From Hemerocallis citrina (lineage: Eukaryota; Streptophyta; Magnoliopsida; Asparagales; Asphodelaceae): a DNA stretch of 64,000 bases. Shown here piece after piece: positions 21,401 to 29,046 of the stretch. The notes beneath the pieces are model-generated. The model did not search any database. It was not told the origin of the DNA and was given only the letters and a program-made list of their open reading frames with translations. Numbering within the stretch: position 1 is the stretch's first letter; every line of letters begins with the position of its first letter. Position numbers and translations under genes: made by a program. The DNA is taken from positions 46,277,254 to 46,341,253 of the forward strand of contig CM030364.1 in assembly GCA_017893485.1 (NCBI GenBank). Reading direction: 5' to 3'.

Positions 21401-22811
21401 ATCTCGGGCACTTCATAGAACTCCAAGAACTGTTCTATGTCACAGATCCACTCCGTCGGATCCCCTTCTTCGAAGGTTGGGAACTCCACCTTGAAGGGAG
21501 TTCGAAAGAACCCTCCGTTGTCAGGGATGAATGGAAGATGGTTGTGGGTCTGGTACAGGGGTTGGTTGATCTCCCGATGGGGGTTCGGTGGAGGTGGGGT
21601 CTGATGCAGGATGGGGTTAGTAGGGGGCGTCGGAAGCAGGGGTTCGTTGGGTGGTCGATGTAAGCTCTGCTGTATCATTGCCAACATAGCATCCAATCGA
21701 ACATTCATCCTAGTTTCCATCGCGACGAATCGTTCAATGATTCCCTTCGCAATCGATTCGATTCTCTCAGTTTGATACCCACTCCTCAGTTGAATCTCCG
21801 CCATTTGGCTCTTGAGATTGGCCACTTCTCCCTCCAGTGGCGCGATTCCTTCGATCCCTTCATCTCGTCCATCGCCTTCGCTTGGCTCTGATACCAAGTT
21901 GTCATGCGGCTGGTTGTGTGGGTTTCTGGATCAGGGCATGGTGCTGTGGGTTGCTGATTGGTGCTGGTGGTGCTGAAGGAGAATGGGGGAAGAGGGATTT
22001 GGAGAAGAAGAGTAGATAAGAAGATAAGAGAAGATTAGAGAAGATAGTAGAAGATTTTTATTGATTGATTCTTCTCAGATTACAGCTCACATATATATAG
22101 AGAATCAAGACACATGTGCAACACGCACACAGGCAATTCCCTCCCTAGCTCACTCCCGCTCAACATTGAATTCAATTAAGGTGCGCTACGCGCGTACAAT
22201 TACTCACTACAGACCTTTCTACCACTGACTAACTACTCTGTTCTTTAACTCTAACTCATATATCTCATATCTCCCTTGGATGGCTTCTCCCACGGTGGTC
22301 GACGATCGGCGCTAACGAACCGGTGGCGACCCTAACACCCTACTTCCAATTCCCAACAAAACTATCCACCAACAATTTTTTATGATAAAAAAAAAAAACC
22401 TAACCACCAATACGAGAAATAAAATTCAAGAAAGCGAAAACCACTTACTGTCTGAGTTTCCTGTATAATGACCGCCCTCTCCGCCGAACCCTGCGACAAG
22501 AGGGGCCCACTCCCATTCGCAATACTCGTCCAACTCGACTCAATCGATGACTTGGCCTGTACGTTACCTCTCACAACCACCAGCCTTCCTTCTCCTTCTC
22601 CGCCTCCATCGCCTCCACCCAAAACCGAACGGAGGTCGGAGATCCGAACTAAAGGGGCGGCTTTGATGCGGCGTAGGGCGGAGGAGGAGGCGACGTACTT
22701 GATCCACGAGTTAACGGCGCAGACGGCGATGGCGATTCCGATAACGGCGCCGTCACAGGCAGTGGCGATGCGGGCGACGGCCGCCGCGGTGGCTTGGTCG
22801 CGGTACGACAT
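560..22811 (-). CDS. SPL2: SPL2-type (SP1-like 2) membrane RING E3 ubiquitin ligase, six exons
   Basis: The product is predicted to be an organelle outer-membrane E3 ubiquitin ligase of the SP1/MUL1-MAPL family. Family members ubiquitinate outer-membrane proteins such as plastid import components. Exons (minus strand) are 22811-22449, 2766-2665, 2541-2371, 2274-2153, 1586-1467 and 845-560. Every junction is GT/AG and phases match, giving 1164 nt or 387 residues; the Arabidopsis homologue is of similar length. Membrane segments lie near residues 19-42 and 271-292, flanking the GIDE-type domain (motif HPLPLTTVYH near 182). The C-terminal RING has C335, C338, C350, H352, C356, C359, C371 and C374, all zinc ligands of the DIAP1/MAPL-type C3HC4. 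The ATG at 22811 matches the family N-terminus. The oddity is intron 1, about 19.7 kb and full of transposons; whether it is still spliced cannot be seen from DNA. The assignment to SPL2 rather than SP1/SPL1 is by recalled similarity. Confidence 0.9.
1467..1586 (-). CDS. SPL2: SPL2-type E3 ligase, exon 5
   Basis: This 120-nt exon codes for SEKTKDEIEVDL and then the second membrane segment ILFWSGIVLGTVSIAILGY. The acceptor is TTTTCTCAG and the donor GTATGT. The incoming Leu codon (CT/A) and outgoing Arg codon (AG/G) are split and match exons 4 and 6. Confidence 0.9.
2153..2274 (-). CDS. SPL2: SPL2-type E3 ligase, exon 4
   Basis: This 122-nt exon begins VALLDEEKILPVGKEITAVG, the most conserved stretch of the GIDE-type domain, and ends in CPDLPCF with a split Leu codon. 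The acceptor is TTATAAG and the donor GTAAGTGC. Confidence 0.92.
2371..2541 (-). CDS. SPL2: SPL2-type E3 ligase, exon 3
   Basis: This 171-nt, phase-0 exon codes for residues 156-212, from VPFNLVEGGHW to FGNSYP. It contains the family signature HPLPLTTVYHHLHPV. The acceptor is GGGTTAG and the donor GTAAGT. Confidence 0.92.
2665..2766 (-). CDS. SPL2: SPL2-type E3 ligase, exon 2
   Basis: This 102-nt, phase-0 exon codes for residues 122-155 (CIYNEWRGLFGW...). The acceptor is TTTCTGAAG and the donor GTGAGC. The Trp-rich segment is typical of the plant members of the family between the QTQT strand and the VPF strand. Confidence 0.9.
2939..4001 (+). mobile_element. Non-autonomous Helitron (copy A)
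   Basis: The 5' end is TCTATATAATAAATTAC after a host A. The 3' end is a short hairpin (TGCCCACGGGCA) then CTAG, followed by a host T, which is the Helitron A/T insertion rule. The AAGCTATCAAGTGGCT block near the 5' end and the GTCGTAGGCAC block near the 3' end recur in copies at 23637, 24734 and 31291. No Rep/helicase ORF is present. It sits in intron 1 of the SPL2-type gene. Confidence 0.7.
3025..3077 (+). repeat. Poly-C tract followed by poly-A
   Basis: A run of 22 C, one G and 8 more C is followed by an A-rich stretch. On the minus strand, the transcribed strand of the gene, this is a long G run. Its exact length is likely to be uncertain in assembly. Confidence 0.9.
4002..4643 (+). other. 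Intronic stretch with an LTR-like promoter remnant
   Basis: There is no coding region. The second half has a TATA-like box (TATAAATA at 4431-4438) followed by a CA-rich leader-like sequence and an AATAAA-like word, the order seen in an LTR U3/R region. It ends directly at the LTR that begins at 4644. It may be an old LTR fragment; no partner was found. Confidence 0.35.
4644..7089 (+). mobile_element. 5' LTR of a degenerate Ty3/Gypsy-like element
   Basis: This 2446-bp LTR starts TGTAACCCCTG and ends GGGACGTGACA. Its first 1.94 kb matches 10202-12162 almost base for base. It has a CT/C-rich block (4985-5390) and then a T/G-rich block, resembling a long leader. A primer-binding site follows nine bases after its end. 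The same LTR 3' terminus is found inverted at 33980 and 53117. Confidence 0.85.
7099..7110 (+). promoter_or_regulatory. Primer-binding site, initiator tRNA-Met type
   Basis: TGGTATCAGAGC, complementary to the 3' end of plant initiator tRNA-Met, lies 9 bp after the LTR. It fixes the orientation of the element as plus. Confidence 0.85.
7873..8034 (+). repeat. Imperfect 27-bp minisatellite, about six units
   Basis: Units follow the pattern AACTTGATGTC-n-GGCAAA-n and are 26-28 bp long. On the minus strand the unit reads as a nine-residue periodic peptide (for example CLHDIKLQV, CLPDIQLQF, CHLDIRLHG). The reading frame is short and lies in a decayed retroelement, so it is probably not coding. Confidence 0.75.
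8552..8848 (+). mobile_element. hAT-like MITE
   Basis: The 297-bp element starts TAGGGGTGTAAA and ends TTTACAGCTCTA. It is flanked by 8-bp duplications ATCTTGAC and ATCATGAC (7 of 8 match). The interior has many GTCCG/CCGAG words, such as the subterminal motifs of hAT elements. It has no transposase. Confidence 0.75.
9329..9410 (+). repeat. (ATT)n microsatellite
   Basis: About 27 perfect ATT/TTA units lie in a wider ATT-rich zone (9100-9700). The inverse occurs at 51993-52045 in the same relative setting, so the microsatellite belongs to the retroelement family. Confidence 0.95.
10163..10201 (+). promoter_or_regulatory. Gypsy pol tail and polypurine tract
   Basis: The words GAGGACGAAATTCTTCTTG and AAGGTGGGTAG directly precede the LTR at 10202. 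The same combination occurs on the minus strand at 57943-57990 next to the other Gypsy element, which ties the two families together. Confidence 0.75.
10202..12162 (+). mobile_element. Truncated 3' LTR of the 4644 element
   Basis: This copy matches 4644-6582 with scattered differences, then the similarity stops abruptly at GATTAAAATGAA. The last 500 bp or so of the LTR, including its ACA end, is missing, so no target duplication can be checked. Confidence 0.8.
12163..12475. mobile_element. Possible hAT-like remnant at the LTR breakpoint
   Basis: The segment is rich in GGGTCCGG/CCGGACCC words and ends GTAGCTCTA, like the 3' end of the MITE at 8848. A matching 5' terminus and 8-bp duplication were not found, so this is only a likely fragment. 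Confidence 0.35.
12476..15552. other. Intron sequence without recognisable element
   Basis: The region is AT-rich with no ORF above background. A patch around 13390-13550 repeats GGATCCG/AGTGGGTTTG words and may be an old hAT-like remnant. Otherwise I see nothing definable. Confidence 0.4.
15556..16736. mobile_element. PIF/Harbinger-like MITE, outer copy
   Basis: Termini are AAGCATCCACACTCG and CGAGTGTGAATGCTC, which are inverted, with TAA at 15553-15555 and 16737-16739 as a 3-bp duplication. A second copy of the same family is nested inside at 16053-16661. The interior carries palindromes of the type CGGACGGAACA...TGTTCCGTCCG (15764-15788). It has no transposase. Confidence 0.7.
16053..16661. 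mobile_element. PIF/Harbinger-like MITE, nested inner copy
   Basis: The 609-bp element has termini GAGCATCCACAATGG and GACTGTGGATGCTC and TAA duplications at 16050-16052 and 16662-16664. The interior has palindromic words at 16324-16346, 16411-16435 and 16453-16480, built on GGACAGGACA/TGTCCCGTCC, CAGACGGTAC and CAGACGA cores. It inserted into a member of its own family. Confidence 0.78.
16804..17241 (-). repeat. 3' LTR of the Reina-like element
   Basis: On the plus strand it reads TGTCATGGGGCTGG to GACCCTAACA. Preceding bases 16799-16803 are CCCTA, the target duplication. The polypurine tract lies just beyond it, at about 17242-17258 on the minus strand (AAGAGAGGGGGAGT). Confidence 0.92.
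17254..17766 (-). pseudogene. Integrase C-terminus and chromodomain (Reina-like element)
   Basis: This open stretch of 170 codons starts in the frame LKDNLKLAQQRMKLFADKKR. It has the SH3-like segment FSVGDLVFLKIQPY and the strand FFGPYRILERIGEVAYRLELP. A chromodomain-like end follows (LIKWKNSSAENASWIDIDDL, closing FPNFELG), which is thought to guide integration to marked chromatin. It has been separated from the integrase core by a one-base frameshift near 17765-17780, and no natural start codon exists here. Confidence 0.85.
17763..18725 (-). pseudogene. Integrase zinc-binding and catalytic core (Reina-like element)
   Basis: About 320 codons. The zinc-binding part keeps LHSSSLGG and CLICQ, but the usual GGHSG reads GGDSG, so one zinc His is Asp. 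The DDE core is present: D in DISMDFVEG, D in SIVSDRDPIF and E in YHPQSDGQTEIVNKALE. The frame is offset by one base from the RT/RNase H frame upstream (shift near 18690-18725) and from the chromodomain frame downstream. It would have inserted new cDNA copies into host chromatin. Confidence 0.88.
18668..19966 (-). pseudogene. Reverse transcriptase and RNase H (Reina-like element)
   Basis: A long open frame of 432 codons. RT motifs are in order: GFIRPSHSPYSSPV, the DYRALN block, [38 protein letters not shown] and the catalytic box FFDDILVYS. YLGHIIS and FLGLTGYYRRFVKNYG follow. RNase H shows VETDASKEGIGAVL, YEKEVLAILQAIKQWRHYL, RTDQQSIKHIL and AADGLSRR. The catalytic residues look intact. A one-base loss near 19998 puts it out of frame with protease. 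Confidence 0.92.
19963..21243 (-). pseudogene. Gag C-terminal half and aspartic protease (Reina-like element)
   Basis: 426 codons, in the same frame as the upstream gag piece and separated from it only by a UAG at 21292-21294. The capsid end includes LELYIQEFDRLSNFV and ISGLRDEIRWDV. A single zinc knuckle-like motif reads CFNCDEKYTAGHIC. The protease active site is ILIDTGSTHNYLD. The frame closes after HRNIDHK because of a one-base frameshift near 19998. Confidence 0.88.
21292..21804 (-). pseudogene. Gag N-terminal half (Reina-like element)
   Basis: The frame is open from the PBS side (21897), but the first in-frame ATG is at about 21804. It has an amphipathic, coiled-coil-like start, a proline-rich linker (PPNEPLLPTPPTNP) and the capsid motifs FPTFEEGDPTEWICDIEQF and LNLRGRAAQWFRRHIKP. 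It ends at a UAG after WPQFL; the downstream sequence EILTRFGPSEFQDY continues the capsid in the same frame. Confidence 0.88.
21884..21896 (-). promoter_or_regulatory. Primer-binding site (Reina-like element)
   Basis: On the minus strand TGGTATCAGAGCC, complementary to initiator tRNA-Met, lies a few bases inside the 5' LTR. Confidence 0.88.
21900..22337 (-). repeat. 5' LTR of the Reina-like element
   Basis: This LTR is nearly identical to 16804-17241. The following bases 22338-22342 are CCCTA, the target duplication. The LTR ends 111 bp from the splice donor of SPL2 exon 1. Confidence 0.92.
22449..22811 (-). CDS. SPL2: SPL2-type E3 ligase, exon 1 (start codon)
   Basis: This exon encodes residues 1-121, starting MSYRDQATAA. 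It covers the first hydrophobic segment (GAVIGIAIAVCAVNSWIKY) and a VVVRG-containing start of the GIDE-type domain. It ends in codons for IIQETQT followed by a GTAAGTGG donor (phase 0). The next coding piece in the right frame begins CIYNEWRG at 2766, which fits this family. GC content is high at the 5' end, with a glycine-rich loop (GGGDGGGEGEG). Confidence 0.92.
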
Positions 22812-23261
22812 CGGGCTCTTGATTAGGAGGTTGAGTTGTACATTTGGAACTGGTAGTTTTGGAGTGGCTGACCAGTCAAAATTTAGAAGATGTAGAATGT
22901 ACTAGTATAAACTTTTACTTTGGGTTTGGGCCTGAGTTTAATTCTTTGGGCCCCGTTTTTTAATTGGGAATAAAGGGATAATTTACTGTTTACTGTATAC
23001 GATTGAAAGTAAAATTTGTGAGGATCGATCTTTTCATCAAATTAAATGTCTTTTCATGTTTGAATATACAGCGTAAAGTGTTGCATATCTAATACAACTT
23101 ATTGCATAATAAAGTTTTATTAAAAAATTGCTTAATAAATATAGTGCGGACATCCATCCAGATTTAATATAACCACTTTAAATACGATTTTAACTTTTAA
23201 CTCGTTAGTCCTGCAAATTATTATTTTTCGTATTAATACCAAAATTTATCAATAAGCACAA
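22812..23261 (-). promoter_or_regulatory. Probable promoter and 5' UTR of the SPL2-type gene
   Basis: This is the non-repetitive stretch between the start codon and the first upstream transposon (Helitron at 23262). No convincing TATA box or transcription start could be fixed. The available upstream space free of transposons is only about 450 bp. Confidence 0.45.
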
Positions 23262-23579
23262 TCTCTATCTCTACTACTATAATGGGAGAGCCCCTTAGTC
23301 AGTAACCCAAGTCAGTAACCCAACCCGTGCAACGCACGGATTGGGTTACTTTGGTAAATATGTTCGACAGTGGACATATTTGGTAAATATTTTCGAACGT
23401 GGATCAGTTTGGAAATTATTTTCTTCTTACTCATGGACTAGCGTTGGTAAATATTTCCGTCAGTGGACCTGTTTGGTAAATATTTTCGAAAGTAATCAGT
23501 TTAGAAATTATTTTCTTTTTACCCTTTTCATTATCCTCCAATTTTTTCCACGTGCACGTGTGCACGTGTATAATACTAG
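23262..23579 (+). mobile_element. Small Helitron-like element
   Basis: Its 5' end is TCTCTATCTCTACTACTATA after A, and its 3' end is a GTGCACGTGTGCACGTG hairpin-capable stretch, then CTAG before T. The interior has an imperfect direct repeat of about 100 bp (GGTAAATATTTTCGAA...GGAAATTATTTTCTT). It has no ORF of its own. Confidence 0.6.
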
Positions 23580-23636
23580 TTACATAAGTGCTCACTAGTG
23601 TTACCCAACCTAAAATGGTTTTGAGGGACTCATAAA

Positions 23637-23816
23637 TCTATATAACAAAATACAAAAAAAGCTATCAAGTAGCTTTCCTTCAATCCCCCAAAATCAAATG
23701 CTCTGATCTAACCTTACAAAACACATTTTCTCCCCAAAGGTTTTTCACCAAAACTCAAATTCCAATCCCCTAAAGCAACTCATTTATTTATTTAATTTTC
23801 TCTCTCTCTCTGTATA

Positions 23817-23891
<75 letters not shown>

Positions 23892-24732
23892 AAACACAAA
23901 GAAAGCTATCAAGTGGCTTTCCTTCAATCCTCCCAAAATAAAAGGTCAAGATCTAACCTCACAAAACACATTTTTTCTCTCAAAAGTTTCACCCCAAAAC
24001 TCAAATTCAAATCCTCCACCCAAAACAAATACTTTATTTATTTAATTATTTCTCTCTCTCTCTCTCTTATTCAAAAAATTAAGAAAATAAAAATTTTAAA
24101 AATTTTAAAAAATAAAAAAACTAAAAGACTAAAAAATTTAAAAATAATTCAAAAAATCAAAAAATTCAAAAACTTATAAAAAATTATAAAAAAATACAAA
24201 AAAAATTTATAAATTTTTTTAAAAATAAAAAAAATTTAAAAAATGATTTTTTTAATTGAATTTTTTTAATTAAAAAAATTAGAAAAATTCAAAAAAAATT
24301 TTAAATTTTAAATTTTAAATTCAAATATTTGATAATTTTAAAATTTAAAAATTTTGAAATTTTGAAATTTTAAAAATGTCAAAGTAAATCCAAATCCAAA
24401 TCCAAATCCAATGTCGAACCCCAATCAAGAAGTCGTCGTAGATATCTAATCCGCTGCTGATTCCATATCGGTGACTCCACCAAATCGAGCGCGGATATCA
24501 AGCGACTCCGTATCGGCGACTCCCCTCCACCGAATCGAGAGCCTCTATATGTAAGTTCAAGCTAATGATAAAAAAGGCGATGGTTGAGCTTAAAGGTAGA
24601 TATACTGCTTCCTCATATAATATGTTCGCTACTTCAATTAATTTGCTGGACCTCCAAAATTATTTTATATAATCAAACTAGGTGCACCTTTCCGAAGACG
24701 TGTCGTAGGCACATGTCAACAGGCAAACCTAG
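23637..24732 (+). mobile_element. Non-autonomous Helitron (copy B)
   Basis: The 5' end is TCTATATAACAAAATAC with the family block AAGCTATCAAGTAGCT, and that block recurs at about 23907, so the 5' part is duplicated or nested. The 3' end has CGAAGACGTGTCGTAGGCAC, then GGCAAACCTAG before T. It contains the TA microsatellite and a very A/T-rich, low-complexity middle. Confidence 0.6.
23815..23886 (+). repeat. (TA)n microsatellite
   Basis: More than 30 TA units are nearly perfect. The apparent reading frame of alternating Tyr-Ile here is an artefact of the repeat. Confidence 0.95.
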
Positions 24733-25346
24733 TATATATAATAAATTACAAAGAAAGCTATCAAGTGGCTCCTATTCAATCTCCCCTAAAACCAATGGTC
24801 TAGATTGATTCTCACAAAACATATTTTCCGCCAAAAATTTCAAACCCCAAAATTAAATTTTTCCCTCTAAAACTAAAAAATTCAATACTTTATTACTATC
24901 TCTCTCTTCTCTCTTTACTTTTTCATATTTCTTTCTTTCTCTCTCTCCCTCTATCTCTCCCATTCTTTCTTTATTTACTTAGAGCATCCACAATGGTGTT
25001 TTTCATTTTGTAAAATATGCACTACAAGGAATTTGCCATATACCAACGGACACCTGTAGTGACGGATCACTAAAACCGTGGGTATAGCCATCATATACCT
25101 ACAGACATGTAGTACACTGTGGGTATAGACGGGATAGAACACTTTTAATTCCCACCAAAATCCCAATTTTTAATTTCATTCTCCCCCCACCCTGTCTCTC
25201 TCAAAACCCCAAATCGGAAACCCCTCACCCAAACCCTAAAAAGCTCTTCCACCTTACATCCACCTTCCCTTCTCCTCTCCCCTTCCAATCTGCTTCCCTC
25301 CTCCGTCTTGGACACCGCCTTCACCCCTTCGCCACCGCCGTTAGCC

Positions 25347-25530
25347 ATGTCATCTCCCGCTCATTCGCCGCCCACCGTTTCCTCGCTGAACGGTCAGTCT
25401 CCCAACTTCAACAATTGCCCACCCAAGGAGACGATCCTTTTCAATGGCCTGCAATTTCGAGCACTGACTCGCCGTCATGGCATCGTCGATTCTTACATCA
25501 AAACCCTTGCTCAAGTCCTTGGCAAGTATA
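25347..25530 (+). pseudogene. First-exon-like piece of an unrecognised gene inside the CACTA element
   Basis: An ATG at 25347 opens a frame starting MSSPAHSPPTVSSLNG and ending SYIKTLAQVLG before a GTATAT donor-like site. It is Ser/Pro-rich and then charged. The upstream C-rich stretch looks like a 5' UTR. A further exon-like piece at 25701-25801 (KKIVEVPDGHLYLNVINKS) does not join it in phase. I do not recognise the family. Confidence 0.4.
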
Positions 25531-26378
25531 TAATTAACCTTAGATCTGATATGCAACTAGTAGTTTATTTAGGTTTAGTTTACATTTCTTTTTTTTTGTT
25601 TTTCTTAAATTATCTGAGTTAATGATTTTGAAAATTTGGTTGAGATGGATAGTTAATATTTAGATAGAAATGTTGTTTTATTTGTTAGATTATGAATAAG
25701 CTCCAAAGAAAATTGTGGAGGTGCCTGATGGTCATTTATATCTAAACGTGATAAACAAAAGCTTGAAAGAGGGAAAGAGGAAAGATGGATGCCAAAGAGA
25801 GGTATAATCTGTTGACCATCATATTTTTTCTGTAATTTCTTGGTGTGCTTTTCTTCATTTTGTTCTTTATTTGTTTTATAAGTATTAAAGTATTATTGGG
25901 GGCTTGGGAGTTTGTTCTTCTGGTTTCTGGCCATCACATCTTTTTTCATCTATGCAAATCCTGAGTGTGACCAACCTTCTTCTAGAGCGAATTAATGTTA
26001 AATAATGCTCTTCTAAGAGAAATGTTGTGTATCTTGCAAATTGATGGATTTTTTTTCTAATAGAACAAGGAGATGTATATGTAGACAAATAAGTTGAATT
26101 TGTAGATCATCCATTCAGAATTTTTTAATTCATATCACAATTACCCTTTATTTCTCTTAATATAAATGATTGTCATGTCCGCAAGAATAGTAACAATAAG
26201 CTATGTGCTTCAACTAAGTACTGGTCTAGAATCATATTACAAATGAAATCAGCACTGATATATCCTTACACATCATGGATCCCCATCACGTATGTATTTG
26301 AAGTTTGTTTCAGATTAAAGTTAGCTGGTGTCTGTGCTGGTAAAAGACTGACTAATATCTAGGTTTTAATGCACACAG

Positions 26379-27522
26379 AGTCTACATTTGCCTGCATAAT
26401 TGCACACAACAGCTGCGCAACTTCTCTTTGACTTCGTTTGCGTAAGTTATATATCAATATCATTCATAAGTCTAAATTTTATTTGATTAAATCTTCATGT
26501 CTATATTTTGAAATTACCTTCTCTTCTAACATACATTTCTCTCCTTGTAGTTGGCTTGACAAAGTCACTCTGGAGACATATATCTTTCAGATACATATTC
26601 GGTTAAGGTGCGTATGCATAATTATTTTTGCATATTCTATATTTCTCCTTTTGTATTTTGTTTGGAAATCTCAAGCAATAGTTAGCTTCTACAAATCGTT
26701 CTAAATGATGTAGTGAATTTAGCTGTCATTCTTACGAAGGGATGTTATAGAACAAGAAGAAGAACAAATCTTCAAACTTAATCTTTAGTCTCAGCTAGAA
26801 TATTCCTTTGTCTTTATTGAGGTCCTAATTAATAATTCCATCAAGATGGATGTAAAGCTTAGTTAAAGAAATAATGTTTTACTTTTTTTTACATTTTTAG
26901 CAAATTGTACGATCACAATACAAGTTCACTGGTTATTTGATCAAAGCCTGCACAATGTGAAAAACAAAAACGAGGGGGCTGGAATATTCAGTTTATACTC
27001 CAAAAAACCATCTTATATTCATATTCTTATGAAATTTTATATATGGACTTGGAATTTCTTATATTAACCACACACTCGTTATCTAATTAATTCCTGATGA
27101 ATCCTTATTGTAGCCTATTGATAATGATTTCTAATATTTATTCTATGGGAACTGTGCAAGTCAAATGTGCCTAATGGTCAGCCCAACTGGATTTTTTCAT
27201 TTATCCCAGATTATCCACTGCTCAATTTCATGCTTACCACAACAATTTATCTCTTTGTATGCTTTTCTCACTTATGCAAGATTCCTTCAATAAACTCACC
27301 TTAATCAACCAAACAAATTTCCTGAGACTAAACATAATATATCTTATTTAATACTTGTTTCAGTTATCCTACCGGATTTTTGAGATGACCAATACTCTCA
27401 AGGTAGCTTTCGTCCCCAGTAAAGACAACAAGCGGTTACTGCACAATTTTATTGCTGGAGTAGCAATTTCAGTTATTGTGTACTGTATTTCGCTGGTTCT
27501 TGTATCTGTCCCTCAGTTACTG
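26379..27522 (+). pseudogene. Captured C-terminal exons of an RWA (reduced wall acetylation) gene
   Basis: Four exon pieces match the membrane C-terminus of plant RWA/CAS1-domain proteins, which help acetylate cell-wall polysaccharides in the Golgi. They are 26379-26441 (VYICLHNCTQQLRNFSLTSF), 26551-26607 (WLDKVTLETYIFQIHIRLR), 27161-27256 ([19 protein letters not shown] and [13 protein letters not shown]) and 27364-27522 ([19 protein letters not shown], then a membrane segment). Three junctions keep GT/AG and phase. The acceptor before 27161 looks damaged by one base. Introns were carried along, so the piece came from genomic DNA, not from a retrocopy. The N-terminal two-thirds of RWA, including its catalytic motifs, is absent. 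Confidence 0.78.
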
Positions 27523-28391
27523 GTATGCAAAATAATTATCTCTGAATCTGTGTTTCATTTTCAAAATAATTCTAAATGCATGCCTCTTAAAGTAATTAGA
27601 AATAATACTTATAGGTGTCAAATAGGTCATTGCAGTCGCATATTGTAGTGTACTTTTTAAAGAAAAAAACATAGATCTGGAAAAAGAATTCACTACAAAC
27701 TTAGTAGTTAGTACCTCTGTTTTTTTTTCCGTTCAAAAGTAAATAGATGCATTAGATCTGGAAAAAGAATTCACTCCTAATTATGATTGAACAGTAGATG
27801 TATTTAAATACTATCTTATCCTATTTATTTATATAACCTTTTGCTTATATATCATAAATATCTGATGGAACTGTAATCTGAACAATTATAAGAGTTATCC
27901 TGTATCATTTTTAGTTTTGGTTTATGTGATTAACTAAGTGTTTTCTAGATACATAGTAATATTTTTCGTAAAAAGAAAATTCTATTCTTTCCTATATTGC
28001 AAGCCTGTTTGAATCATAATTGAATCATAATCACATATGATACATACCCATGACCTTTGATAAGCTATTAATTTCAAATACAGTGAAGAACTACTTGGAC
28101 AGAGCAAAACTTCAGATGATACTGTTAACATGACTGCAGGATTGGACAACTAAGGAATTGTTGGTTTACAGAGGCAAATTATGAGAGGTCCATTACATTT
28201 TGTTTGGTGCATTTTGCAAAGTTTATACCTATTGATGTTGATTACCTCTCATCTCATTTCAGCCATTTTTGTTTTGTTTTGTTTTATGCTGATATGTTTA
28301 CTTATTATATTTTAATGATATTGCTATTTCAAAACTTGCCTTTCTCTATGTTTACCTGCTATTGAATGAATGAAATTTGGTTCTCTTTCAG

Positions 28392-29046
28392 CCTATGATT
28401 CGATGAATGATTGGGAGGATCACCGCAGATACGTGAATCCTGAAGGAGTGGAGATGACTCCGGTGAGTCAGCTTTAAGATCATTATTACATAAGAGAAGT
28501 TCCATTAGTATTTTTTTTTTTGAAGCTTGCAGGAGATGTTTGTTTATGATGAATCTACACTATACAGTGAACAAAAATATGGCCTATTTGACTCTTACCT
28601 CTTGATTTCTCCTTTTATGCAATCTAATCCTAGATTTTGGTTGTTTTTAATTACTATACTAAGAGTCGACCAATTGTGAAGAGGATTTTGAAGTGTTTAA
28701 AGGATTTTATATTTTGTTACGTTTAGTATATTTTTTCCGATGTATGTTTATCGTGTACCATATGCGAATGCTCTAGACAAGAAAATCATTAACCAAGCTA
28801 ATAAACATTGTAGATAAATATTGCTTTTAAAAGTACAAGTAGGATTAGTTGCACTTTATTCTGGAGATCGAAAGCTATTACTCATGTATTTGGCTGCAGG
28901 GAGTTTATGGGGATGCGTTTCATCTTGGTTATGGTTATGCTGCAGGGAGCAAGATGCTAAAAGAAGATTACTGCAAAGAGAATCGAGATCAATCAAGATC
29001 TGGTTGCCGTAAAATAAGAAAATTGTTAGTGTCGTATCTCAAGTGA
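28392..29046 (+). pseudogene. Two spliced exon pieces of an unrecognised gene inside the CACTA element
   Basis: Exon 28392-28462 (YDSMNDWEDHRRYVNPEG, donor GTGAGT) joins in phase 0 to 28900-29046 (GVYGDAFHLGYGYAAGSKM, stop at 29044-29046) across a CAG acceptor. The combined reading frame ends in a basic tail (RKIRKLLVSYLK). I do not recognise the family. It may be part of the element's own gene or a second captured gene. Confidence 0.45.

Larger units (their letters stand above)
16804..22337 (-). mobile_element. Nearly complete Ty3/Gypsy chromovirus (Reina-like), minus strand
   Basis: The 5534-bp element has 438-bp LTRs (16804-17241 and 21900-22337), TSD CCCTA on both sides, an initiator-Met PBS and a purine-rich PPT. 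Order on the minus strand is gag, protease, RT, RNase H, integrase, chromodomain. Short LTRs and total size fit the Reina clade (inference). By eye the LTRs differ at about 7 of 438 positions, so the insertion is relatively recent. The coding region has one in-frame UAG in gag and three single-base frameshifts, so it looks non-autonomous now. It lies in SPL2 intron 1 in the same orientation as the gene. Confidence 0.92.
2767..22448 (-). other. Giant intron 1 of the SPL2-type gene, filled with transposons
   Basis: The intron is about 19.7 kb; the other four introns are 96 to 621 bp. The interior consists almost wholly of recognisable transposable elements on both strands, listed separately. 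The donor (GTAAGT) and acceptor (AG at 2768-2767) are both present, and the exon phases on either side agree. Confidence 0.85.

Noticed and set aside
22468..22905. Open frame of 145 codons on the plus strand opposite SPL2 exon 1
   Set aside because: It is the antisense shadow of GC-rich exon 1 and has no homology I can recognise.
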